The position numbers and the translations under genes were made by a program. A model generated the notes under the pieces. It did no database searches. It was given only the letters and a program-made list of their open reading frames with translations, and was not told the origin of the DNA. This document shows positions 26,318 to 34,238 of a stretch of 64,000 nucleotides of DNA, piece by piece; position 1 is the first letter of the stretch; every line of letters starts with the position of its first letter. The stretch is taken from assembly GCA_016722525.1 (NCBI GenBank), contig JADKJB010000012.1:118051-182050 (forward strand), read 5' to 3'. The DNA comes from Bacteroidota bacterium. Lineage in GTDB: Bacteria > Bacteroidota > Bacteroidia > AKYH767-A > OLB10.

Positions 26318-27322
26318 CTAACGGGAAGCAAGTCTGCCAAACCTGGATCGTTTCTTTGTGGAAGGCAAGGAACGGTTGATATAAGTTGAAATTTTATCGT
26401 AATATTTCTTGCTGTTACTCAAGCCTGTTGGTTTCAAATAAGTTTCAGTATCGATGTACAATCTTTTATTAAAATAGGTAGATGCATTGTAGATTTTTAC
26501 AGTTTCTTCAATATCTTTCTTAGACAAAAAGTTTGCTGTAACCAGAAGATGTGGGGTGTAAAGCTTTTTTATTATTTCAAGATAATTGTATTCTTTGAGA
26601 TGAATCCCGGTATTTTTTTCATACGATCTCATTACAACCGGAAAAAAGGGCTTGACAAAAGAGCCCCATTCTGTTTCCACCTTTTTTTTCATTAAATATC
26701 TAAGACTTAATGGCAGATTCTGTAAAACGACTACATCGGCACTTGAATATTGCGCTACTACTTTTAAGGCAATACCAGCACCGGTGCCAGTTCCTAATAG
26801 CGCAACCTTGCCTATAAAGGGCATTTGTTTTACCTGTTCCAGCATATAATTTACATCCGTCACAGAAACATTTCCAGGGTTGTAGAAATCACCTCCGCTG
26901 TTGCCCTGTCCTCTCAAATTCATTACACAAACATGGAATCCCCGATCACAAAATTGTTTGAGCGCTGACAAATAATTTATGGCACCTTCAGTAATATCCG
27001 GAATGATGAACAGCAAAGGCGACTGCATTCGAGTAGTATCTATGGCCAGCCAGCCTTTAAGGATCGTACTGTCTTTCATGGTGAGAGAGACATCGATATA
27101 ATTTATTTTTAACTGATCGGGACCATATAAAAAAACCTGTGTAGAAACATTCTCATCAGCGGTGCGCTGTTTTTCATATGCGATTTGTTGTTGAGCCACA
27201 TAGGAGGAATCGATTCTAACCGGATAGAGTAAATTATTTATGGAAAGAATAGGAGTGATGACAGCTAAAACTGCAGCGGAGAGGATAAAAAAAACACTTA
27301 ACCGAAAAATATTCTTTGCCAT
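26318..27322 (-). CDS. Alpha/beta-hydrolase-fold protein lacking the catalytic serine
   Basis: A membrane-anchor helix (LSVFFILSAAVLAVITPIL) precedes an extracytoplasmic alpha/beta-hydrolase domain, recognisable by MNLRGQGNSGGDFYNPGNV and the predicted nucleophile elbow. The elbow reads LLGTGTGAGIAL, so the normal GxSxG serine is replaced by glycine. The C-terminal part shows no obvious catalytic His either. The fold is kept but the triad appears lost, so it is more likely a binding protein or pseudoenzyme than an esterase. It lies between polyprenyl synthetase and dnaG on the same strand; no functional link is evident. Confidence 0.75.
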   Translation of the reverse strand: MAKNIFRLSVFFILSAAVLAVITPILSINNLLYPVRIDSSYVAQQQIAYEKQRTADENVSTQVFLYGPDQLKINYIDVSLTMKDSTILKGWLAIDTTRMQSPLLFIIPDITEGAINYLSALKQFCDRGFHVCVMNLRGQGNSGGDFYNPGNVSVTDVNYMLEQVKQMPFIGKVALLGTGTGAGIALKVVAQYSSADVVVLQNLPLSLRYLMKKKVETEWGSFVKPFFPVVMRSYEKNTGIHLKEYNYLEIIKKLYTPHLLVTANFLSKKDIEETVKIYNASTYFNKRLYIDTETYLKPTGLSNSKKYYDKISTYINRSLPSTKKRSRFGRLASR

Positions 27323-27382
27323 CTCAATAAATAAGTATTCAATTTGGTCAAATTTTTAAAATGCATTTCCTCTTTCCATAAA

Positions 27383-28315
27383 TCAACTTTCGCGTTCAAT
27401 GGTATAACTAACCAGAGCAATCAGTGAATTTTTATAGTTGCTTTCCGGAAAATTGTTTAGAATTAGCAGTGCTTGATTTTTGAATTCATTCATTTTTAGC
27501 GTGGCGTAATTAATGCCACCTTTTTCACTTACAAAGTTGAGAACACGTTTAACTTTGTTGGCATCAGCGCTATGATTTTTAATGATATTAATAATTTCTC
27601 TTTTTTCAGATTTATCAGCAACAGACAACGCATAAATAAGGGGAAGCGTCATTTTACTTTCTTTAATATCAATCCCTGAAGGCTTGCCTGTTTTGTTATT
27701 CAATTCATAATCAAAGAGGTCATCTTTAATTTGAAAAGCTATTCCGATCAGTTGGCCGAATTGATGCATTGTTCCCACAGCATCGGAATTGGCTCCGGTT
27801 GAAGCAGCTCCCACAGCGCAACAGGAAGCAATAAGTGAAGCTGTTTTTTGACGAATAATTTCATAGTAAACCGCTTCGTCAATATCCAATTTTCTGGCTT
27901 TTTCAATTTGCAGTAATTCGCCTTCACTCATTTCACGGACGGCTTCCGAAACAATTTCGAGTAAATTAAAATCCTTATTTTTTACTGCCAGCAGTAATCC
28001 TTTTGAAAGTAAGTAGTCGCCTACTAAAACGGCTATTTTATTTTTCCATAAAGCATTTACCGAAAAAAAACCTCTTCGCAGGTTAGAGTCATCAACAACA
28101 TCATCGTGCACCAACGTGGCAGTATGCAGCAGTTCTATTAAGGAAGCGCCCCGGTAAGTTGCATCCTGGATGGTGCCACAAATACCGGCTGAAAAAAAAA
28201 CGAACATGGGGCGGAGCTGCTTGCCTTTTCGTTTCACGATATAATGCATGACTTTATCGAGTAAAGAAACCTTGCTTCGCATCGACTCCCGGAATTTCGT
28301 TTCGAATTCCGTCAT
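27383..28315 (-). CDS. Polyprenyl (isoprenoid) diphosphate synthase
   Basis: The enzyme condenses IPP units onto an allylic diphosphate, probably making the long chain for menaquinone. The 310-residue product has the first Asp-rich motif LVHDDVVDDSNLRRG (DDxxD) and the second QIKDDLFDY, plus KRKGKQLRPMFVFFSAG at the N-terminus. The small side chains before the first motif (ELLHTATLVHDD) fit a long-chain enzyme. I set the start at ATG 28315 (MTEFETKFRESMRSK), because the longer frame, from a TTG at 28420, runs through a TACCTTTG promoter box. Confidence 0.88.
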   Translation of the reverse strand: MTEFETKFRESMRSKVSLLDKVMHYIVKRKGKQLRPMFVFFSAGICGTIQDATYRGASLIELLHTATLVHDDVVDDSNLRRGFFSVNALWKNKIAVLVGDYLLSKGLLLAVKNKDFNLLEIVSEAVREMSEGELLQIEKARKLDIDEAVYYEIIRQKTASLIASCCAVGAASTGANSDAVGTMHQFGQLIGIAFQIKDDLFDYELNNKTGKPSGIDIKESKMTLPLIYALSVADKSEKREIINIIKNHSADANKVKRVLNFVSEKGGINYATLKMNEFKNQALLILNNFPESNYKNSLIALVSYTIERES

Positions 28316-28370
28316 TTCTTTCGAAATGGGTTTTTTATCTGATCCAGTGACAGTTTTTCCACAGCTGGTG

Positions 28371-28378
28371 CAAAGGTA
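28371..28378 (-). promoter_or_regulatory. -7 promoter box for the polyprenyl synthetase
   Basis: The minus strand reads TACCTTTG, matching TAnnTTTG, 56 bp upstream of the ATG at 28315. The divergent NHL-repeat gene starts at 28451, so both promoters share this short intergenic region. Confidence 0.55.
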
Positions 28379-28450
28379 CAGAAAAGGTTCTGCTCCTGTT
28401 ATTGTTGGTATTAAAAACAACTTCGTATATTTAGGCTTTATTTCTAAAAC

Positions 28451-29782
28451 ATGAACGGACCTAAATTTAGTTTGTCATTGATACTTGCACTACTAGTTAG
28501 TTCGATATATAGCTGTAAAGATGACACTTACAACCCTACTCCTGTAATTAAACCAATAATTGCCGGTGCGAGTCCGTTAACAGGTACCAAGGGGACTGAA
28601 ATTACCATTGTTGGTTCTAACTTTTCAGCTAATACAGCACTGAATACAGTGAAAATAAATGGAAAAAATGCAACTGTTTCATTTGCATCTACAACAGTTT
28701 TGAAATGTATTGTTCCTGCCAAAGCCGGTACCGGTAATATTGTTGTTGTGGTAAATAACGAAGGAACAACGGGGCCGGTTTTTAATTTTATTTATACGGT
28801 TTCAGTGAGTACCTATGCTGGGTTTTCAGGTTCCGCCGGGTATGTTGATGGTGATGTTTCGGTGGCTAAATTTAATTATCCGAGAGGAATGGCTATTGAT
28901 GCGCAGGACAACATTTATGTAGCCGATGAATTGAACCACAGTATCAGAAAGGTTTCTGTTGGCGGCAATGTATCCACTTTTACAGGATCTGGTGTTGCCG
29001 GTTTTTTAAATGGTGATCCTGCTGTAGCTAAATTTCGAAATCCTTTTGATGTGGAATTAGATCCTATCAACGGGGTTTTTTATGTTGCTGATAAATCCAA
29101 TCATTGTATAAGGAGGTTGTCGCTAACAGGTTATGCAACCACAGCGGCGGGTATTCCAAACACGCCCGGGTATGTAGATGCACCGGGAGCTTCAGCACGG
29201 TTTAACAATCCTACCGGTGTTGCAGTTAGAGGCGAGCTGGCTGATGTATACGTCACAGATGGGACCAATCATTGCATCCGGAAAATAGATTATCTGGATA
29301 TTGTAACCACTCTTGCAGGATCATCCGTTCCGGGACAACAAGATGGATCGGGTGCATCAGCAAAATTTACCACCCCTTCAGGAATATGCTGGGATTCAAC
29401 CGGATTTTTATATGTAACCGATTCCTATAATAACAACATTAGAAAAGTGAGTAATTCAGGAAATGTTACCACCGTTGCCGGTACCGGTTTTGCGGGATGG
29501 GTGGATGGTCCGGGAGCTCTAGCGCAATTTAATGGGCCAATTGGAATTCTGTCAGACGGAGGTTCATTAAAGGTTTGCGATGTTATTAATCAAAGAATTC
29601 GGGGCATTTCTATAGCTAAAGAAGTCAGTACTATTGCCGGTACCGCTTTACAGGGTTTTGGTGATGGAGCTGGTGACGTAGCAACTTTTAAAAACCCTTC
29701 CGGTATAATTAAAAATAGTGAAGGCGATTATTTTATTGCCGATACAGGAAATCACTCCATCCGAAAAATAGTAATTGATTGA
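28451..29782 (+). CDS. IPT/TIG and NHL-repeat lipoprotein
   Basis: The 443-residue protein has a lipoprotein signal peptide (LILALLVSSIYSCKDD, Cys near residue 22), one IPT/TIG immunoglobulin-like domain (ASPLTGTKGTEITIVGSNFS) and then five to six NHL repeats, each with text such as FNYPRGMAIDAQDNIYVADE and NHSIRKVS. The NHL repeats would form a beta-propeller exposed at the cell surface or in the periplasm. Similar proteins in Bacteroidota are of unknown function and often bind carbohydrate or protein. The frame is intact. Confidence 0.88.
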   Translation: MNGPKFSLSLILALLVSSIYSCKDDTYNPTPVIKPIIAGASPLTGTKGTEITIVGSNFSANTALNTVKINGKNATVSFASTTVLKCIVPAKAGTGNIVVVVNNEGTTGPVFNFIYTVSVSTYAGFSGSAGYVDGDVSVAKFNYPRGMAIDAQDNIYVADELNHSIRKVSVGGNVSTFTGSGVAGFLNGDPAVAKFRNPFDVELDPINGVFYVADKSNHCIRRLSLTGYATTAAGIPNTPGYVDAPGASARFNNPTGVAVRGELADVYVTDGTNHCIRKIDYLDIVTTLAGSSVPGQQDGSGASAKFTTPSGICWDSTGFLYVTDSYNNNIRKVSNSGNVTTVAGTGFAGWVDGPGALAQFNGPIGILSDGGSLKVCDVINQRIRGISIAKEVSTIAGTALQGFGDGAGDVATFKNPSGIIKNSEGDYFIADTGNHSIRKIVID

Positions 29783-29783
29783 G

Positions 29784-30562
29784 CTAGGGAAGACAACCTG
29801 CGATGTAGCCTGCAAGCTCCGGAAAGCAATCGCCCATTATTTTATTTGCATGATTTGAATCGGATGGGAAGAACGATGTGGCATAACTTCCTGCGATTAT
29901 TTTTCCGGATTTATCGTATATGGTAAAATGAACCATCACCTCCCTTTTGTAAATTTTATTAGCAATATCCAGACACGATTTGTAATTAGTTTTAATTTCA
30001 AATTGCGTTATAAAAACAAATAGATCGGTTTGGTACTGTTCGTATAATTCTTCAAAAAGTGCCGACGGATTAGTGACGATAGCTTGCATGTACAAAGCGT
30101 CTTTTTCAACGGGTATATATTGAGAAGCCGTTTTTGAATCCTCGTGATCTTTGGAATTCGCATTTTGCTTTTCAGTACGGTCTTTGTTTCGGCAGAAGGC
30201 TTTGGGGTAATGGGAATAGCTTTTTCATACCTGTACCCCGTTCTTCCTAAAACTTTATATAGGGTCTCCTCATAGGCATCAACCGTGTCATTTAATAACG
30301 AAATACATTGATACCCGGCACCAATAGACCGCTGCACATGCCTGTCAATATTGTGTCTAAAATTACTTCTGAACGTAGTGGCATCCAAAGTAGAGTGCTC
30401 CAGAATGTCTCTGTCGGCATCAGACAAATAATATCGGGGATCATATGGAATGATCATCACCTTATGCGCCTTCAAAGAGTCGTTTGCAATTTTCTCCTGG
30501 GCACTAATGAGCAGTGGAAAACAAATCAATAAAAAAAGTGAACCAGGAAGGAAGCGTGTCAT
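29784..30562 (-). CDS. Secreted hypothetical protein, one frameshift
   Basis: Two overlapping frames join into one product. The first begins MTRFLPGSLFLLICFPLLIS, a signal peptide, and continues through HKVMIIPYDPRYYLSDADRD. The second supplies ALYMQAIVTNPSALFEELYE and ends in FFPSDSNHANKIMGDCFPEL. The switch lies around 30170-30100. The full product is about 259 residues and probably periplasmic. I do not recognise the family. It follows rseP closely on the same strand and converges with the NHL gene. Confidence 0.7.
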
Positions 30563-30599
30563 GCGACTTACAGAATTTGCAGAATTATTTTTGTTGTAA

Positions 30600-31931
30600 T
30601 CAATTGATAATATGTTTCCACACATCGTTACCTACGGCAAATACCATCAGCGAAAGCAGTATTACCATACCAACCATTTGAGAGCGTTCCATAAATTTAT
30701 CGCTGAATTTATACCGGGTGACTGATTCAATTATTAAAAAAATAACGTGACCACCGTCAAGAGCAGGTATCGGCAATATATTCATAAATGCCAGTACCAT
30801 TGAAAGCAGACCGGTAATTCTCCAGAACCAGGACCAATCCCAGGTGCCGCCATAAATTTGTGCAATACCAATAGGACCCTGAACGGCATCGGTTGCTTTT
30901 TCTTCACCGGCAAAAATTTTCTTCAATCCTTTAATATTCGATACAAGAGCTTCCCATGCATCGGCACTTCCATACTTAAAAGCAGAAGTTAACGTGTACT
31001 CTTTTAGTTTGTAATCGGGATTAATTTCAGAGGCAGTCAAATAACTTATTCCAATAGTTCCTTTCTCGCTCACAGGAGTTGGAATAACCATTTCTTTACC
31101 ATCTCTTTTAATGGTGAGCTGCACCTTTCCATTCTTAAATTTTTCCAGTTTTTCAGGAAGATCGTTAATGCCACTAATTCGATTTCCTTCAATACCAATG
31201 ATTTTATCTCCGGGCTTCATACCAGCCTTTTGAGCATTTTCACCATCTTCCACTAAATTTACCTCGTACAATAGTTCTCCTGATCCAATAAAATTCCAGC
31301 GTCCTTCGCTGGCAATGGTACGGTAAAAATTATCAGGTACTTCAATCTCCAGAGTTTGTTCGTTGCGAACAACTGTTAGTATAGAGCCAAAAACAACTCG
31401 TGAGGACAGCAGATCATCAAAACGTTCGAAAGAACTTCCGTCGATAGCGGTAATTTTATCTCCATTCTGAAGGCCGATATCCTTACCTAGTTTATAAGCA
31501 TGAATACCATTTTTTACTTCGCTGTTAGGAAGATATTCTTTTTTAAAGGAAAGCAGTGTAAATGAAAAAATAATAATACCCAGGATCACATTCATAGTTA
31601 CACCTGCAATCATTACTATGAGTCGTTGCCAGGCTGGTTTAGAGCGAAACTCCCAGGGTTGAGGAGGGCCCGCCATGGCATCTTTATCTAACGATTCATC
31701 AATCATGCCGGCGATTTTAACATAGCCACCTAGTGGAAGCCAGCCAATTCCATATTCAGTATCACCTTTAGTGAAGCTAAAAAGTTTAAATCCCCATGCA
31801 TCAAAGAAAAGATAAAACTTTTCAACCTTAATTCCGAAAGCTCGTGCTGCCAGAAAATGTCCCAGTTCATGCAATGCCACCAGAATTGATAATCCCAATA
31901 TTAATTGGGCAGCCATAATTAATCCAGTCAT
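30600..31931 (-). CDS. rseP: RseP-type site-2 intramembrane metalloprotease
   Basis: The 443-residue protein carries the zinc motif HELGHF in its first TM helix (LSILVALHELGHFLAARAFG). It has two PDZ domains in the middle (GLQNGDKITAIDGSSFERFD and GMKPGDKIIGIEGNRISGIN) and a C-terminal membrane part with NILPIPALDGGHVIF, which holds the third metal ligand. It cuts membrane-bound anti-sigma factors or signal-peptide remnants. It lies downstream of dxr on the same strand, a gene order seen widely in bacteria. The frame is intact and the length is normal. Confidence 0.95.
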   Translation of the reverse strand: MTGLIMAAQLILGLSILVALHELGHFLAARAFGIKVEKFYLFFDAWGFKLFSFTKGDTEYGIGWLPLGGYVKIAGMIDESLDKDAMAGPPQPWEFRSKPAWQRLIVMIAGVTMNVILGIIIFSFTLLSFKKEYLPNSEVKNGIHAYKLGKDIGLQNGDKITAIDGSSFERFDDLLSSRVVFGSILTVVRNEQTLEIEVPDNFYRTIASEGRWNFIGSGELLYEVNLVEDGENAQKAGMKPGDKIIGIEGNRISGINDLPEKLEKFKNGKVQLTIKRDGKEMVIPTPVSEKGTIGISYLTASEINPDYKLKEYTLTSAFKYGSADAWEALVSNIKGLKKIFAGEEKATDAVQGPIGIAQIYGGTWDWSWFWRITGLLSMVLAFMNILPIPALDGGHVIFLIIESVTRYKFSDKFMERSQMVGMVILLSLMVFAVGNDVWKHIIN

Positions 31932-32023
31932 TTTTTTATTTCTCTATTTATTGGATGGTGTGAAATTACTTTAAAATTTGATATCGTTTTTTATAGATCG
32001 GGAGTATTAAGCAACACTTTTTT

Positions 32024-33190
32024 TCACAAGCCTGTAATTTCTTGTGCTTTAATTCTGGCTTCCTTATCACTTTCAATAAAATCATTAATAGTAGGTTTAG
32101 GGACCCAGCTCACTGTATTCATAACGTTTTCAATGAGAGTTGGTATGTGTGCAAATTTAATTTTTTCATGAAGAAAGGCTTGAACAGCTATTTCATTGGC
32201 GGCATTCATAACACTTGCCAGATTGCCACCTTTTTCCATTGCATTCATAGCCAATTGCAAGCACTTGAAAGTTGCAATATCAGGTGCTTCAAAGGTCAGT
32301 TGAGGGAAATTCACAAAGTCGAACCTCGGGAATTTCGATTTCAATCGTGCAGGATATCCAAGGGCAAACTGAATAGGTAATTTCATATCAGGCAGACCCA
32401 TTTGCGCTTTCATGGAACCGTCTTCAAATTGTACTATGGAATGAATGATTGATTGGGGATGAACAATAACATCAATCTGAGAGGGTTTCAAATTAAAAAG
32501 CCACTTAGCTTCTATCATTTCCAGGCCCTTATTCATTAATGTTGCTGAGTCGATGGTAATTTTTGCTCCCATGGCCCAATTCGGATGTTTCAACGCCTGT
32601 TTAAGAGTAACATTCTCGAGATCAGATTGTTTTAATCCTCTAAAAGGTCCACCGGAGGCAGTGAGATAAATTTTTTCTAATGGATTGTGCCATTCACCTT
32701 GAAGGCATTGAAAAATTGCGGAGTGCTCTGAATCGATGGGGAAAATGTTCACCCCATTTTGAAGGGCCAGTCCCATAATATATTCCCCGGCAACTACCAG
32801 AGTTTCTTTATTAGCCAGTCCGATAGGTTTACCGGCCTTAATGGCAGCAATGGTGGGTAGCAATCCTGAATAACCCACGAGTGCAGTTACCACCATGTCG
32901 ATGGAATCCATTTGAACTACCTGGGTAATCGCATCGTAACCTGTAAATACTTTTATGTCAAGTGGTTCTAACGCTTCTTTCACTGCCGGGTAAGCAGATT
33001 TATCGCCAATGACCACTGTATTTGGCAGGAATTGTTGTGCTTGTTTGATCAACAAATCAGCATTGTTATTGGCTGTAAGCACTTCAACACTAAAGGAATC
33101 AGATTGTTCCTGAATAACTTCAAGTGTTTGAGTTCCAATAGAGCCCGTTGATCCCAGGAGGGCAATATTTTTTTTCTTTTTTTCTTCCAC
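32024..33190 (-). CDS. dxr: 1-deoxy-D-xylulose 5-phosphate reductoisomerase
   Basis: Dxr turns DXP into MEP with NADPH in the non-mevalonate isoprenoid pathway, which supplies the IPP used by the polyprenyl synthetase at 27.4 kb. The 388-residue protein has the NADPH loop ALLGSTGSIGTQTLEVI, the metal and substrate motifs PIDSEHSAIFQCLQG and ASGGPFR, and NWAMGAKITIDSATLMNKGLEM. The length is normal. It is 2 bp from the M23 gene upstream and 92 bp from rseP downstream, so the three are probably one operon. Confidence 0.97.
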   Translation of the reverse strand: MEEKKKKNIALLGSTGSIGTQTLEVIQEQSDSFSVEVLTANNNADLLIKQAQQFLPNTVVIGDKSAYPAVKEALEPLDIKVFTGYDAITQVVQMDSIDMVVTALVGYSGLLPTIAAIKAGKPIGLANKETLVVAGEYIMGLALQNGVNIFPIDSEHSAIFQCLQGEWHNPLEKIYLTASGGPFRGLKQSDLENVTLKQALKHPNWAMGAKITIDSATLMNKGLEMIEAKWLFNLKPSQIDVIVHPQSIIHSIVQFEDGSMKAQMGLPDMKLPIQFALGYPARLKSKFPRFDFVNFPQLTFEAPDIATFKCLQLAMNAMEKGGNLASVMNAANEIAVQAFLHEKIKFAHIPTLIENVMNTVSWVPKPTINDFIESDKEARIKAQEITGL

Positions 33191-33192
33191 AG

Positions 33193-34059
33193 TTAAAAGG
33201 TCATGTAATCAACCGGATTCACCGGGATTCCGTTATACCACAATTCAAAATGAAGATGAGGTCCGGTGGTGAGTTCACCACTATTTCCAATGATAGCTAT
33301 TACTTCACCCGCCTTAACAAAATCACCGGAATTTTTGAGAATGGCCGAATTGTGTTTGTACACCGAAAACAAATTGTTAGAGTGCTGAACGGCAATAACA
33401 TACCCTGTTTCGGAAGTCCAGTCGGCTAAAATAACTGTCCCGTCAAGGGTGTTTTTAATGACTTCATTCGGTGAGGCAACAATGTCGATCCCAAAATGTT
33501 TGGTTTTATTATTAAAGAAATTAGTAACAGTACCTTTCACTGGAGTAAAGAAATAGAAACTGCTAATGCTGGAAGCGGGTTGGCCCTCACCAGCAGTTAA
33601 ACTGAACTGATCCTGCGATTCGATTTGCTGTCGGATGGCAGAATCCGCAGCAGATGCAGGCTGAAACTGAATGGTGTCGAATCGCACTAATGAAGGTGTT
33701 GTAGACACAGAGCTATCGTTTCCGGCGACTCCATTTATTACATTTCGAAGATTGAAGAGGTAGCGGTCTTTTGTAGCAACACTAGCCATTAAAGAATCTG
33801 TTTTAGAGGTGAGGCTAAGTAACTTGCGTTGCATATTTACATCGGCATAGCCCGGAATGTATTCTCTGAGTGGAGTAAAAGCGATTAAATAAATGGTGAA
33901 AGTGATGAGACTTATTATTATAGTACCGGTAAAAACAAATACATTGAGTGGTGATAGCGTGATGGAAACTTTTTCTTCAAAAGTTTGATCATTCATAATT
34001 ACCAATCGGTATTTACTACTGAGTTTCTTGTATATTTTCTTCGTGGGTTTGTCTACCAC
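33193..34059 (-). CDS. M23-family (LytM) peptidoglycan peptidase, membrane-anchored
   Basis: The protein has a short cytoplasmic N-terminus (KKLSSKYRLVIMNDQTFEEK), one TM helix (VFVFTGTIIISLITFTIYLI), a coiled linker and a C-terminal M23 domain with the zinc ligands in KHFGIDIVASPN and TTGPHLHFELW. All metal-binding residues are present, so it should cut peptide cross-links in the periplasm. I put the start at the GTG 34059 (VVDKPTKKIYKK), since homologues as I recall them begin shortly before the KKLxxKYRLV stretch; ATG 34002 is the alternative. It leads the dxr-rseP operon. Confidence 0.88.
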   Translation of the reverse strand: MVDKPTKKIYKKLSSKYRLVIMNDQTFEEKVSITLSPLNVFVFTGTIIISLITFTIYLIAFTPLREYIPGYADVNMQRKLLSLTSKTDSLMASVATKDRYLFNLRNVINGVAGNDSSVSTTPSLVRFDTIQFQPASAADSAIRQQIESQDQFSLTAGEGQPASSISSFYFFTPVKGTVTNFFNNKTKHFGIDIVASPNEVIKNTLDGTVILADWTSETGYVIAVQHSNNLFSVYKHNSAILKNSGDFVKAGEVIAIIGNSGELTTGPHLHFELWYNGIPVNPVDYMTF

Positions 34060-34238
34060 CGACTGTAAATATTGATTAAACCAAAAACAATCGTTAAGTT
34101 TGCCCTGGTTTATTGAGTGTGCAAATATCGTAAAATATAGGAACCTGCTGTCGTTAATTATCCGGCAATAAGGTATAGGCAAACACACTAAAACTGTTAT
34201 TTTGTTGTTATTTTGGTTTACGGGTTATCATTTAGATT

